A stretch of 64,000 nt of DNA from an uncultured Eubacteriales bacterium (GCA_934796165.1 CAKVOU010000002.1:1-64000), one strand, 5' to 3'; positions 23,904 to 33,169 are shown, counted from the first letter of the stretch. Program-made: numbers and translations. The notes: a model not told the origin generated them from the sequence alone.

Positions 23904-25355
23904 TCAAAGCGTCGGCTCCGTTCCCCTCCCCGCATTCTCCGCGGAGGATGTGACGGACGGCGCTTTCCCGTTTTGCGGGATCCGCTCCATCAGAATGAAC
24001 AGCATCACGGTGAGCAGCTCATACGGAAGCGGGCAGAACTCGCCGGGGTTGACCTGCGACATGAAAAGCACTCCGAAATAGGAGAGAAGCAACACCGAGG
24101 AAAACACCCCGATCCGGGAAAGGTACGCCCGCACACGCGTGAAGATCTGATACCCGTAAGCAAGCACGCCGACGCTCCCCATGCTTCCGATGATCTGGGG
24201 AATCATCATGTGATACCACCGCATCGCGCCCGCGACCGGCTGATAGGCGCTGGTGTTGCGCGAACCGGCAAGCCCCACGCCGAACACGGGATACTCCCGG
24301 AAATCCAGCATGGATGCGCGGATCAGGCGAAGGCGGCTCAGATCATCAAACACTCCTGCTCCGAGTGAAATATCGGAAAAGAAACGCCGGGCGAACAAGA
24401 CCGCGCCGATCGAAAGCGTTCCCGTGACTATCCCGGCGATCACCCACCCGCGACGGTTCTTTCCGTCCACGATTGCAAACAGAATCAGGGAAACAACGGC
24501 AAGCGCCGGCGCCATCACCATGGCACCGCGGCTGGTGGACAGAAGAAGCGCGGCGAAAAACAACAGAAATCCCGATGCAGGGATCAGTTTTCTCCAGCCA
24601 TTTGCACGGCTGACGAAATACAAAGGAAACGGCAGAACAAACAGAAGAATCGTTCCCAGATTGTTTGCCGGCTGGATGAACACCTCGGGGAACCGGTCCG
24701 ACCTGAGCTCCCGGATCCAGAGCAACAGCAAAAGCAGTGTTGCATAGAACCCGACCGAGATCATCATCCCGGAAAACGCTTCCGCAACGTCATACTCGCG
24801 CGGCGACGACAGGTCGGACGCAATGAGCAGATATGCAAGTACCATCCCGACACCGAGGGATATCGTGTAGAAGATGACCGTGGGACTATATCCGGCACCG
24901 CTGAACAGCCCCGCCGCCGAAACGGCGACCGCAACCGCGAGTACGCCGAAGAAGGTTTTACCGATGCGGGCGGGACGGTGATACAGCACAAAATGCAAGA
25001 TAAGCGCGACGGCGGCGGGGATCGCCATCCACCAATACGGGATATAGAGATCATAGCTGTCATAGTTCGGCAGGACGAACACGCAGAGGAGAAGAAACGG
25101 CAGAGTGGTCGTGAGCACATCGTCCGAGAGGACAAGCAGGACAAGAATCCCCCAGACGAATACCATCGCACCGATAATCGGTTGACCGATCGCCGTGAGA
25201 ATACACGTAACGATGAGCCAGGAAAGACACGCCGCACGGGAGGTCATCACGCGGGAGAGTGTATGCGCAAACCGGAAAAATCCGCTTCCGCGTGCCGCCG
25301 CAGATCCCTTTTCCGGCTCCGCCGGGACGGCGGTATTTGTATTCGGCTCCATCAT
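23904..25355 (-). CDS. O-antigen ligase/polymerase-like membrane protein
   Basis: The 483-residue protein has about 10-12 hydrophobic segments, a hydrophilic N-terminus of about 35 residues, and a large loop near residues 315-370 containing 'DLSRLRLIRASMLDFREYPVFGVGLAGS'. That loop resembles the periplasmic Wzy_C region of O-antigen ligase/polymerase-like proteins. The start follows AAAGGAGGA. In a Gram-positive this class usually polymerises or transfers exported polysaccharide; the exact polymer cannot be told. A short repeat-rich gap separates it from the PHP phosphatase gene upstream. Confidence 0.78.
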   Translation of the reverse strand: MMEPNTNTAVPAEPEKGSAAARGSGFFRFAHTLSRVMTSRAACLSWLIVTCILTAIGQPIIGAMVFVWGILVLLVLSDDVLTTTLPFLLLCVFVLPNYDSYDLYIPYWWMAIPAAVALILHFVLYHRPARIGKTFFGVLAVAVAVSAAGLFSGAGYSPTVIFYTISLGVGMVLAYLLIASDLSSPREYDVAEAFSGMMISVGFYATLLLLLLWIRELRSDRFPEVFIQPANNLGTILLFVLPFPLYFVSRANGWRKLIPASGFLLFFAALLLSTSRGAMVMAPALAVVSLILFAIVDGKNRRGWVIAGIVTGTLSIGAVLFARRFFSDISLGAGVFDDLSRLRLIRASMLDFREYPVFGVGLAGSRNTSAYQPVAGAMRWYHMMIPQIIGSMGSVGVLAYGYQIFTRVRAYLSRIGVFSSVLLLSYFGVLFMSQVNPGEFCPLPYELLTVMLFILMERIPQNGKAPSVTSSAENAGRGTEPTL

Positions 25356-25497
25356 GTCTCCTCCTTTCCGGACGGTTAAGATGACCCGCGTCCCGAAAAC
25401 GGGGGCGCGGGTCGGAATCGCTGAAATTCTGTCTCATGGAACATCGGGGGTGCAAAGTCGGTTGAGGCTTACAGGCAGGGCATGCGGAAACTCCCGC

Positions 25498-25628
25498 CCC
25501 GTTTCTCACGGGTCTCCCGGAAACCGGAGAATCGGCGCGCTTATGCGCGGGGTCTTCTCTCCCCTGTTTCTCACGGGTATCCCCAAAACCGGAGAGCCGT
25601 CGCGCTTATGCGCGGGGGTTCTTCCACT
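25498..25628. repeat. Tandem 64-bp repeat overlapping a gene end
   Basis: Two units begin with GTTTCTCACGGGT at 25501 and 25565 (period 64) and both end with GCGC-TTAT-GCGC followed by G runs. The second unit contains the stop codon of the PHP phosphatase gene at 25606, so part of its C-terminus ('KNPRA') lies inside the repeat. The unit may act as a transcript-end hairpin. Confidence 0.7.
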
Positions 25629-26382
25629 CCGGGCGCTCCACGACGGGAAGGCGATATTTCCGGCACCATTCCTCCGCAATTTTCGCGGACGCGAAATCTC
25701 CGATATCATGCGGGTCATGCGCATCACTGCCGAACACGACGCGGCAGCCGCATTCGCCCGCAATGCGGAAAAACTCCTCTCTCGGATAGGCACGATGACC
25801 GCGCAGTCCGAGGAAATTGATCTCCAGCGGTACTTCGTTTTGGTTGGCACACTCGCAGATCTTACGCATATACCGTTCCCAGACCGTACTGTCGCCGAGA
25901 AAATGAATCAGGTCGGGGTGCGCAAGGTAAGAAAACTTCCCCGTGCTCAATCCTTCGCACACCTGTTCCGTATAGCGTGCCAGGCGTTCCTCGTCCTCGG
26001 TCGGTGCACCGGACGCGGGAGCCCCCTGCTCGTTTCCGAGAACGTGCTGACCGAGAATCAAATAATCGTAAGGATAGGGCGCAAGCAGATCCAGCGTCTT
26101 CCGGAAGCAATCCGGGTAATACTCCAGTTCAAAACCGATGAGGATGCGGATCCTGTCGGCGTATTCCTGCCGGAGCGCCAGCATGGACGCCATATAATCC
26201 GGGAGCTTTTCGCGCTCCATGCGGAAATCCGAGTAATAGTCCCCCGGAAACCAGCAGGGTGCATGGTCGGAAAACCCGATTTCGGAAAAGCCTGCGGCGA
26301 TCGCCGCCTCAACATATTCGCGGTCCAGTCCGACCGCATGATGACAACGCATGGTGTGCGTGTGATAATTCGTGATAAACAT
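25606..26382 (-). CDS. hisK: PHP-domain histidinol-phosphatase (HisK type)
   Basis: The 258-residue protein starts 'MFITNYHTHTMRCHHAVG', the PHP metal-binding start (HTHT...H). Further ligands appear in 'GFSDHAPCWFP', 'GFELEYYPD', 'YLAHPDLIHF' and the terminal 'FGSDAHDPHDIG'. Length and motifs match HisK/YtvP-type histidinol-phosphatases, which remove phosphate from histidinol phosphate; relatives hydrolyse other small phosphates and no other his gene is in the window, so the substrate is not certain. I use the ATG at 26382 (SD GAGGAA); the open frame to 26793 runs antisense into citrate synthase and is spurious. Confidence 0.8.
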   Translation of the reverse strand: MFITNYHTHTMRCHHAVGLDREYVEAAIAAGFSEIGFSDHAPCWFPGDYYSDFRMEREKLPDYMASMLALRQEYADRIRILIGFELEYYPDCFRKTLDLLAPYPYDYLILGQHVLGNEQGAPASGAPTEDEERLARYTEQVCEGLSTGKFSYLAHPDLIHFLGDSTVWERYMRKICECANQNEVPLEINFLGLRGHRAYPREEFFRIAGECGCRVVFGSDAHDPHDIGDFASAKIAEEWCRKYRLPVVERPEWKNPRA

Positions 26383-26543
26383 TTCGATTCCTCTTTTGCC
26401 GTGTGCCGGAAGTCCTTCGGACACACGCCGGGCAAACCGCACCGCCCGGGGTTTCTGTACTTTAGATTTGAAATGATTATACCACTCCGACGCCGGAACG
26501 TCAACCGCCTTCACGGAAAGTCCGCGGGAGCGGCAAGATAAAA

Positions 26544-26572
26544 GTCGCCCCGCGGCAAAGCCGCGGGGCGAC
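26544..26572 (-). terminator. Terminator of the citrate synthase gene
   Basis: GTCGCCCCGCGGC and GCCGCGGGGCGAC form a 13-bp stem with a three-base loop, five bases after the citrate synthase stop. On the minus strand it is followed by TTTTATCTT. Confidence 0.85.
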
Positions 26573-26576
26573 CTGG

Positions 26577-27977
26577 TCAGTTCTCTTTTCTGTCGGTGAT
26601 TGCAACATACTCCTGCGGCTTGGTAATGCACTTGTAAGCCGGGCGGATGATCTTCTTCGCCGTCATGTACTCCTCCATGCGGTGCGCGCACCAGCCGGCA
26701 ACGCGGGCAATGGCAAAGAGCGGCGTGTACATTTCCTGCGGAATGCCGAGCATCCGGTAGACAAGTCCCGAATACAGGTCCACATTCGCGCACATTTCCT
26801 GCGAAAGCCCCTTGTACTCGCGGAACAGGTCGGGGGTCAGGCGTTCGATGGATTCAAGCAGTTCAAAGTCGTCGCCGTAGCCCTTGTCGTATGCCAACTT
26901 ACGGGCGTACTGCTTGAGCATGACGGCGCGGGGATCGGACTTGGTGTAGATCGCGTGCCCCATGCCGTAAACAAGACCCGAATGATCATACGCCTCGCCG
27001 CGGAGCAGTTTCATGATATAATCCGAAACCTCCGCGTCGCTGTGGGTGTTGGAGATATTCTCTTTCATGCAGTCGAACATTTCCTGCACTTTGATGTTCG
27101 CGCCGCCGTGCCGGGGTCCCTTGAGCGCGCCGATCGCCGCGCTGATCGCGGAATAGGTATCCGTTCCCGACGAGGACAGAACGCGACAGGCAAACGCCGA
27201 GTTGTTACCGCCGCCGTGCTCGGCGTGCGCTACAAGGCAGATGTCAAGAAGGCGCGCCTCTTCCTCGGTGTAGGATTTGTTGGGGCGAAGCACCCGGAGG
27301 AAGTTTTCCGCCGTGCAAAGCTCTTCATGCGGATGATGCAGATTGAGGCTCTTTTCAAAGAATGCACTGCGGTAGATCGCGTAGGCGTGCGCCGCGATGA
27401 CGGGAACGCGCGCAAGAATCTCTACCGACTGGCGGAGCATATTGTCAAGGCTCAGGTCGTCGGGATTGTCGTCGTAGGCGTAAAGCGCAAGCACGCCGCT
27501 CGCCATCTTGTTCATGATGGAACGCGACGGTGCGCGGAGCAGGATGTCCTCGGTGAAGCGCGGCGGGAGCTTTCTGGAAATGGCAAGAAGTTCATTGAAA
27601 TTGAGCAACTGATCCTCGGTGGGAAGCCGCCCGAAAAACAGAAGATACACGCATTCCTCAAAGCCGAATCTGCCCTCCGTGGTAAAATGCGTGATGAGAT
27701 CCTGAATATTATAGCCGCGATAGGTGAGGATTCCCTCGTCGGGGATTCTTTCGCCCTCGTACACCATATAGCCGTGCGCGTTACCGATCCGTGTCACGCC
27801 CGCCATCACGCCGGTGCCGTCCGCCTCGCGGAGACCCTTCTTGACGCGATAGCTTTCAAATGCACGGCTCGGAATCACATAGGACGGACGCGCGGATTCG
27901 AGAAGCTCCCGGAATGCACTGTTTGCGTCGTATGCGGATTCATCAAAATTCTTGGCAGGATATATATGCATATTCAT
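26577..27977 (-). CDS. gltA: Citrate synthase
   Basis: The 466-residue enzyme condenses acetyl-CoA with oxaloacetate. Recognisable blocks are 'RGYNIQDLI', 'LDICLVAHAEHGGGNNSAFACRVLSSSGTD' with the first catalytic His, 'GALKGPRHGGANIKVQEM', and 'YGMGHAIYTKSDPRA' with the second His. This longer form, with an N-terminal extension and 'GILTYRGY', is typical of Clostridia. The start is ambiguous: ATG at 27977 lies 12 bp from GGAGGA, whereas an in-frame TTG at 27986 is too close to it. It stands alone with its own promoter and terminator. Confidence 0.92.
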   Translation of the reverse strand: MNMHIYPAKNFDESAYDANSAFRELLESARPSYVIPSRAFESYRVKKGLREADGTGVMAGVTRIGNAHGYMVYEGERIPDEGILTYRGYNIQDLITHFTTEGRFGFEECVYLLFFGRLPTEDQLLNFNELLAISRKLPPRFTEDILLRAPSRSIMNKMASGVLALYAYDDNPDDLSLDNMLRQSVEILARVPVIAAHAYAIYRSAFFEKSLNLHHPHEELCTAENFLRVLRPNKSYTEEEARLLDICLVAHAEHGGGNNSAFACRVLSSSGTDTYSAISAAIGALKGPRHGGANIKVQEMFDCMKENISNTHSDAEVSDYIMKLLRGEAYDHSGLVYGMGHAIYTKSDPRAVMLKQYARKLAYDKGYGDDFELLESIERLTPDLFREYKGLSQEMCANVDLYSGLVYRMLGIPQEMYTPLFAIARVAGWCAHRMEEYMTAKKIIRPAYKCITKPQEYVAITDRKEN

Positions 27978-28024
27978 CGTTGTCAATTGTCCTCCATTCG
28001 CAAGTGATTATAACATAGGTATCC

Positions 28025-28054
28025 ATTATATCATCTGCCCCGGTATTTTTGCAA
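28025..28054 (-). promoter_or_regulatory. Promoter of the citrate synthase gene
   Basis: On the minus strand TTGCAA (28049-28054) and TATAAT (28025-28030) are 18 bp apart, about 50 bp upstream of the start codon. A second TATAAT-like box occurs about 20 bp further downstream. Confidence 0.6.
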
Positions 28055-28122
28055 TATGATTTTTCAAACTTTCATAATTGTTACAATTCGGACACATTTT
28101 CCCCTACAATATACGACAAAAT

Positions 28123-28148
28123 ATGCAGCCGCATTTTTGCGGCTGCAT
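28123..28148 (-). terminator. Terminator after the CDF gene
   Basis: ATGCAGCCGCA and TGCGGCTGCAT form an 11-bp perfect stem with a four-base loop, followed on the minus strand by ATTTTGT. It lies about 30 bp after the cation transporter gene. Confidence 0.75.
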
Positions 28149-28177
28149 TTTGAAGACGGAAATCCGTCATCTGCCGG

Positions 28178-29338
28178 TCAGATCCGGTCAATGGTCACCA
28201 CGGCACAGTACCCTCTGCCGAGCTCCCCGACCTTCTCCGAGACGGCGCTCTTTACCTCGTCCTCGGACAGAGGCACTTCAAACGGAACGGCAACGTCGAA
28301 GATCAGATTGGAGTGAGTGGTCCCCCGGACAAAACGGAAATCGTGAATACGGATCCGATCGTCGATGGAACGCACCGCCGCCTCGGTAGCCTCACGAAGC
28401 GCACTCGCCTGCGCGTCGTCGGTCACGATGGGATCCATGTGAATGGTCGCCTCGATCCCGCAGTCCGTGCGGAGCCTCTTTTCAATATTGTCGATCATGT
28501 CGTGCGACGCGTAAATGTCCACCGCGCCGTCCACCTCGATGTGCATGGACGCGATGACCTTGCCGGGACCGTAATTGTGGACGACCAGATCATGCAGTCC
28601 GAGCGCCTCCGGATACTCTGCGATCACACTGCGGATGCGGTCAACGATCTCCTCGGACGGCGCTTCGCCGAGAATGGAATTTTTGGTCTCGTTCATGATC
28701 TTCAGCCCCGCAATCACGATCATTACGGAAACCGCAAGCCCCATCCATGCGTCCAGGTTGATCCCCGTGACAAGAAACAGGACAGTGGACAAAAGCACGG
28801 CTCCTGTTGCCGCCATGTCGGAAAGGCTGTCGGTCGCGGTCGCCCGCATGACGGAGGAGTCGATGCGCTTACCTGTCATGCGGTTGAGGCAGAACAGAAA
28901 CAGTTTCGCGGCAATCGACACGGCAAGCACGACGATGACCACCCAGTTGGTATCCGGTGTTTCGGGATGCAGGATCTTGTCAAAGGAATCGCGGAAGAGC
29001 TGAACGCCGATGACCACGATAATCATGGAAACGATCATGGAAGAAACATATTCGATTCTGGCGTGACCGAAGGGGTGCCCGCGGTCTGCGGGTTTGGCGG
29101 AGATTTTGAAGCTGATGAGCGAAATGAGTTGGGAGCCTGCGTCGGACAGATTATTGAGACCGTCCGCCGTCACGGAGACCGTGGAGAACAGAAGCCCCGC
29201 GACAATCTTTCCGGACGCAAGCAACAGGTTGACAATGACCCCGATGACGCTGACCATGGTTCCGTAGGCGCGACGCACCGCGGGATCTCCGGTCTTTTCC
29301 CAGTTTCTGATAAACAGTCGAGCAAAAAACGTTGACAA
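28178..29338 (-). CDS. CDF-family cation efflux protein
   Basis: The 386-residue protein has six hydrophobic segments in the first 220 residues, with the CDF metal-site features 'VTADGLNNLSDAGSQLI', 'RGHPFGHARIEYVSS' and 'ATATDSLSDMAATG'. A cytoplasmic domain of about 170 residues follows. The family exports Zn2+, Fe2+, Mn2+ or similar ions in exchange for protons. The most likely start is TTG at 29338, 7 bp after AGAGGG and just past the comM stop; no ATG is available nearby. This suggests coupling with comM. The C-terminal domain carries a duplicated-looking second half, longer than in minimal CDFs. Confidence 0.88.
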   Translation of the reverse strand: MSTFFARLFIRNWEKTGDPAVRRAYGTMVSVIGVIVNLLLASGKIVAGLLFSTVSVTADGLNNLSDAGSQLISLISFKISAKPADRGHPFGHARIEYVSSMIVSMIIVVIGVQLFRDSFDKILHPETPDTNWVVIVVLAVSIAAKLFLFCLNRMTGKRIDSSVMRATATDSLSDMAATGAVLLSTVLFLVTGINLDAWMGLAVSVMIVIAGLKIMNETKNSILGEAPSEEIVDRIRSVIAEYPEALGLHDLVVHNYGPGKVIASMHIEVDGAVDIYASHDMIDNIEKRLRTDCGIEATIHMDPIVTDDAQASALREATEAAVRSIDDRIRIHDFRFVRGTTHSNLIFDVAVPFEVPLSEDEVKSAVSEKVGELGRGYCAVVTIDRI

Positions 29339-29342
29339 ATGA

Positions 29343-30896
29343 TCACCCTCTGTCTGATTTCCAGTATTTGCGGTCAAGCGAACGATACCCGATCGCCTCC
29401 GCAATATGTTCTGCGCGGATGATTTCCGATCCGTCAAGATCGGCAATGGTTCTCGCCACACGCATCACGCGGTCGTATCCGCGTGCGGAAAGTCCCAATG
29501 AATTGTACGCCTCACGGAGCAGGTCCTCCGCCTCCGGCGCGGTGCGGCAGTATTTGCGGATCCCCGCAGCATCAAGCTGTGCATTGCAGAAGACCCGGCT
29601 GTCCTCGCCCATCCGCCGGCGAGCAAATTCCCGCGCGCGGGTAACTCTTTCCCGGACCGCAGCGGAGGTCTCCGACTGCACGCCCTCGGAGGACAACTCG
29701 TCAAAGGACAGCGACGGAAGCTCCACCTCAATGTCCATGCGGTCGAGCATAGGTCCGCTGATGCGGGAGATGTAGCGCTGTACATCACCCGGATGGCAGG
29801 TACAGGGGCGCGTCGGGTGCCCGAAATATCCGCAGCGGCAGGGATTCATCGCCGCCACCAGCATGAAGGTACAGGGATAGGTCACGCGTCCGTTGGCTCT
29901 TGTGATGGTCACCTGCCGGTCCTCAAGCGGCTGGCGGAGCGCGTCCGTCACCTGCTTCGGGAACTCCGGAAGCTCGTCAAGAAACAAAACGCCGTTATCC
30001 GCAAGCGACACCTCTCCCGGCATCGGGTTGATGCCTCCGCCGACCAGACTGACCGCCGACATGGTGTGGTGCGGAGAACGGAACGGACGGTGCGAGAGGA
30101 GCGACGAGCCGTCGGGCAGCGTTCCCGCGACCGAGTGAATTTTTGTGGTTTCAATCGCTTCGCCGACCGAGAGCGGCGGCAGAATGGTGGGAAGACGTTT
30201 TGCAAGCATGGATTTCCCCGTACCGGGAGGTCCGATCAACAGGATATTGTGTCCGCCCGCCGCGGCGACCTCCATCGCACGCTTTGCCGCCGCCTGCCCG
30301 CGGATGTCCGAGAAATCAATGTCATAGCTGACCGCTTCCTTCTGAAACAGTCCCGTATCGTGCGGGACGGCGGGGAGCAGTTCTTCCCCGTTGAGATGGC
30401 GTACAAGCGAGGTCACGTCCGGAACCGCGTAAACCGTGATTCCCTCGATCGCTGCCGCCTCCTTCGCGTTTTTGACGGGAACATAGCATTCCGTCAAGCC
30501 CGCATCCCTCGCCGCGGCACACATACAGAGTACGCCGCGTACCGCCCGGATGCTTCCCGTCAGGGAAAGCTCCCCGATGATGCACTTTTTCGACAGATCC
30601 AGATCAGAGCGGAGAACGCCGGTGCAGTACAGGATCCCCATCAGGATCGCCGCGTCAAACGAGGAGCCTTCTTTTCTCCGGTCCGCAGGCGCGAGGTTCT
30701 GCGTCAGCTCGGCGGCGGGAAACAGAAAGCCGCTGTTCTCACAGGCGGCTCGGACCCGTTCCTTCGCTTCCTTGACCGCGAGATCCGGGAGTCCGACCAG
30801 GTCATACCGCGGAATCTTGTTCTGCGCATTGGTCTCGACTGTTACGAGAAATCCGTCAATTCCCGACAGCCCCGCCGTATATACGGTTGAAAACAT
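29343..30896 (-). CDS. comM: YifB/ComM-family AAA+ ATPase (Mg-chelatase-like)
   Basis: The 517-residue protein starts 'MFSTVYTAGLSGIDGFLV' behind GAGGGG and has the N-terminal Lon-like ChlI domain, then Walker A 'IGPPGTGKSMLAKRL' near 216, Walker B 'NGVLFLDELPEF', 'AAMNPCRCGYFG' and a C-terminal Mg-chelatase lid 'RKYCRTAPEAEDLLREAY'. ComM is a branch-migration helicase needed for integrating DNA during natural transformation in other bacteria. Its presence is common and does not prove competence. An upstream extension to 30938 is rejected because it lies before the promoter's expected transcript start region. Confidence 0.92.
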   Translation of the reverse strand: MFSTVYTAGLSGIDGFLVTVETNAQNKIPRYDLVGLPDLAVKEAKERVRAACENSGFLFPAAELTQNLAPADRRKEGSSFDAAILMGILYCTGVLRSDLDLSKKCIIGELSLTGSIRAVRGVLCMCAAARDAGLTECYVPVKNAKEAAAIEGITVYAVPDVTSLVRHLNGEELLPAVPHDTGLFQKEAVSYDIDFSDIRGQAAAKRAMEVAAAGGHNILLIGPPGTGKSMLAKRLPTILPPLSVGEAIETTKIHSVAGTLPDGSSLLSHRPFRSPHHTMSAVSLVGGGINPMPGEVSLADNGVLFLDELPEFPKQVTDALRQPLEDRQVTITRANGRVTYPCTFMLVAAMNPCRCGYFGHPTRPCTCHPGDVQRYISRISGPMLDRMDIEVELPSLSFDELSSEGVQSETSAAVRERVTRAREFARRRMGEDSRVFCNAQLDAAGIRKYCRTAPEAEDLLREAYNSLGLSARGYDRVMRVARTIADLDGSEIIRAEHIAEAIGYRSLDRKYWKSDRG

Positions 30897-30939
30897 ATTT
30901 TCCCCTCTTTTCCGGGCAATTTCATGTTGCTGATACAAA

Positions 30940-30968
30940 ATTATACCATATTTTCATATGGGATGCAA
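30940..30968 (-). promoter_or_regulatory. Promoter of comM
   Basis: Minus-strand TTGCAT (30963-30968) and TATAAT (30940-30945) are separated by 17 bp. The site is about 45 bp upstream of the comM start codon. Confidence 0.7.
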
Positions 30969-31033
30969 TCCCTCTGTCGGATGTTTTGTTCCGCTATCGA
31001 CACAATTTTTTTACAATCGCCCCGCCACCGCGC

Positions 31034-31062
31034 TTGACATCCGTGAGAAAAAGTTGTAAAAT
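31034..31062 (+). promoter_or_regulatory. Promoter of the LRR lipoprotein gene
   Basis: Consensus TTGACA at 31034-31039 and TAAAAT at 31057-31062 with a 17-bp spacer, about 38 bp before the ATG. Confidence 0.8.
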
Positions 31063-31099
31063 ACTACTATATCTTGTGTTGATCCGGAGGGTATCGTTT

Positions 31100-31834
31100 A
31101 TGAAAAAAATCGGATTGTGGCTTGTGACCCTTGCCCTTTTGTCTACCTGTGTTCTGACCTCCTGCTCCGGCGGCGGTAAGGAAACCACCGCTCCGATTTC
31201 GGACAAGGAATCGAGCACGGTGTATGTCGATCAGCAGACCGGCGACACCTTTCTGATTGCCCCCTTTACCAGTGATTCGGTGGAGATCACCGGATACAAA
31301 GGAAGCGATGCCCTCCATACCGTCACTGTTCCTTCTGAAATCGAGGGAAAAATGGTAGCGCGCATCGGAAACGAGGCGTTCAAGGACAACAATTCCGTTA
31401 CGGGCATCACACTTCCCGACACCGTGACCGAGATCGGCAACTACGCGTTCGCAGGCTGTGATTATCTGACGGAGATTCACTTTTCCTCCGCCTTGACCGA
31501 GATCGGCGAAAGCGCGTTCTATCAGAGCGGACTGACCTCCGTCAAGTTCCCCGCCTCCCTGACCACGCTCGGCGAAAACGCATTTTACGAATGTGCAAGT
31601 CTTACCTCCGTTTCCTTTACCGGAAACAACCTGAAAGAGATTCCGTCCGCCGCCTTCTACAAGTGTGAAAAGCTCGCGGATCTGACGCTCTCCGAAGGGA
31701 TTGTAATCATCGGCGATTTCTCTTTTTATAGTTGCACGGCGCTCGCTTCTGTGACCCTGCCGCTCTCAGTCAGCAAAGTCGGCGAGTACGCATTCGCGCA
31801 CACCGCGGCGGAATCGACCGAATCCATTCATTGA
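31100..31834 (+). CDS. BspA-type leucine-rich-repeat lipoprotein
   Basis: The 244-residue product has a lipoprotein signal 'MKKIGLWLVTLALLSTCVLTSC' ending in an 'LTSC' lipobox, followed by a Ser/Gly/Thr linker. Four to five LRR_5 units follow: 'IGNEAFKDNNSVTGITLPDTVTEIGNYAFAGCDYLTEIHF' is the first, and later units repeat 'IGESAFYQ', 'LGENAFYECASL', 'IPSAAFYKCEKL' and 'IGDFSFYSCTAL'. Proteins of this type are surface-exposed and bind other proteins or glycans. ATG at 31100 follows CGGAGG. It is a single gene between its own promoter and a strong terminator. Confidence 0.9.
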   Translation: MKKIGLWLVTLALLSTCVLTSCSGGGKETTAPISDKESSTVYVDQQTGDTFLIAPFTSDSVEITGYKGSDALHTVTVPSEIEGKMVARIGNEAFKDNNSVTGITLPDTVTEIGNYAFAGCDYLTEIHFSSALTEIGESAFYQSGLTSVKFPASLTTLGENAFYECASLTSVSFTGNNLKEIPSAAFYKCEKLADLTLSEGIVIIGDFSFYSCTALASVTLPLSVSKVGEYAFAHTAAESTESIH

Positions 31835-31867
31835 TCCCGTATCCCCAAATGTTATCTTGATAAATAC

Positions 31868-31903
31868 GGGCGGAACCGCTTGCCGTTGCTTGCGGTTCCG
31901 CCC
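31868..31903. terminator. Bidirectional terminator
   Basis: GGGCGGAACCGC (31868-31879) and GCGGTTCCGCCC (31892-31903) form a perfect 12-bp stem with T runs after it. It separates the LRR gene from the convergent unknown gene. Confidence 0.88.
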
Positions 31904-31908
31904 TTGTT

Positions 31909-32871
31909 TTATGAATCTGCGACCGTCAGGTCAAAAATCAGAACATGCTTCTGTTGCCGGTCTTCAAGTGAATAACATTTGAAACCGAGCAGGTCCGGAT
32001 CATCCGGCGGGGCTAAGAATAACCTGAGCGTCACCCTCTGCCCGACCCGCACAAAATCCAGTGTCTGCCGGCAATATCGCTCCAGATCCCGAAGTTCCGC
32101 CAATTCCGGAATCATCGGCTCCGGATCAGGAATGTTTTTACTGAGCTCCATCCGGACAACTCCGGCAGAAGGCAACACCGACAAATGGATGTCGCTGCTT
32201 TCCATGATCCTGTCCACATAACAGAAGTACACAAGAAGGCAAAGCATTCCGATCACAGGGTCATATCGGATCTGATAATCCTGTTTTGTCTGCGGATAGG
32301 TCATATGAAACCGGCTTCCGACCAATTCCGACAGAACCTGCGTTGAATGGTAGATCCGCCGGATCACATCCTGTGCAAGACAGGATTCACTTACACAGGT
32401 TCGAGGGAATCCGTCCGCAAAACAACTCCGGATATGCTGTAATACCGCATAAGTCCCTTCATCCCCGGCGATCGGCTCCATGTCCAGTCCGGAGAACGAT
32501 GGGGACAGGACAATCTCCGGAAAACAATTATGGCAGACCCGGGCAGCACTGTCCGCTTTGACGCGCGGGATCCATGCACAGATCAGACGAACCGAAAGAT
32601 AGAAATAATCGGAAAGCAGAATCGGACCGATCTCCGAACGGACAAGAACATAATGCTCCCGCAGATCAAGCAGAGAGTGCAACGCAAACTGTGCCTCATT
32701 GCCCTGTATTCCGGCTTCCGAAAAGAAGTCCGTTCCGGGTTGCATTTTCGAACGCTTGCAATGCACCGCGATCACCCGACAGATTCCGTCCGCTTCAAAC
32801 AGCGCAAAATCACAATATGAACCGGCAGAACGGTGCGTTGTGCGCCCGGTTTCGGTTTTCTGGTCCCGCAT
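31909..32871 (-). CDS. Hypothetical protein, 320 aa
   Basis: I do not recognise this protein. The ATG at 32871 lies about 10 bp after AAAGGA; a GTG at 32880 is too close to that site. There is no signal peptide or clear membrane helix. The chain begins 'MRDQKTETGRTTHRSAGSYCDFALFEADGICRVIAVHCKR', has many cysteines and a hydrophobic patch 'GMLCLLVYFCYVDRIMES', and ends in 'LLGFKCYSLEDRQQKHVLIFDLTVADS'. It may be a sensor-kinase relative that has lost its ATP-binding end, but that is a guess. It has its own promoter. Confidence 0.7.
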   Translation of the reverse strand: MRDQKTETGRTTHRSAGSYCDFALFEADGICRVIAVHCKRSKMQPGTDFFSEAGIQGNEAQFALHSLLDLREHYVLVRSEIGPILLSDYFYLSVRLICAWIPRVKADSAARVCHNCFPEIVLSPSFSGLDMEPIAGDEGTYAVLQHIRSCFADGFPRTCVSESCLAQDVIRRIYHSTQVLSELVGSRFHMTYPQTKQDYQIRYDPVIGMLCLLVYFCYVDRIMESSDIHLSVLPSAGVVRMELSKNIPDPEPMIPELAELRDLERYCRQTLDFVRVGQRVTLRLFLAPPDDPDLLGFKCYSLEDRQQKHVLIFDLTVADS

Positions 32872-33038
32872 TTGTTCCACTTCCTTTACTGACTGTTAAA
32901 TCATGTCACCCGGCTTTGCAGAAACCGACAGGCTTCGTGCAGCGATATTCCGCGGGAATGTATGTTTCCACGCAGCAATCGTTCAAGCGCCGGAATCCAA
33001 AAGGAAATATTATCCTATTTCATTCCTGTTTGGTATAT

Positions 33039-33067
33039 AGCATATCACACATACCAGAAAATGTCAA
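33039..33067 (-). promoter_or_regulatory. Promoter of the 320-aa gene
   Basis: On the minus strand TTGACA (33062-33067) and TATGCT (33039-33044) are 17 bp apart. It is divergent from the tRNA promoter at 33090-33118 and leaves a leader of about 160 bases in which I see no further feature. Confidence 0.55.
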
Positions 33068-33089
33068 CCTACTTTTTTCAAAAAAACTA

Positions 33090-33118
33090 TTGACAAAAGG
33101 ATATTTCGGTGCTATACT
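33090..33118 (+). promoter_or_regulatory. Promoter of the tRNA pair
   Basis: TTGACA at 33090-33095 and TATACT at 33113-33118 with a 17-bp spacer, 51 bp before the tRNA-Leu gene. This is the expected strong stable-RNA promoter. Confidence 0.82.
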
Positions 33119-33169
33119 AAACAAGCAACAAAAAACGGAAGCCGATCCAAGTCCCCGTAGCGCCAAATT

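Noticed and set aside
25195..28007. Long plus-strand frames (448 and 441 codons) over the PHP and citrate synthase genes
   Set aside because: They are antisense shadows in G+C-rich genes; the minus-strand frames carry complete enzyme motifs.
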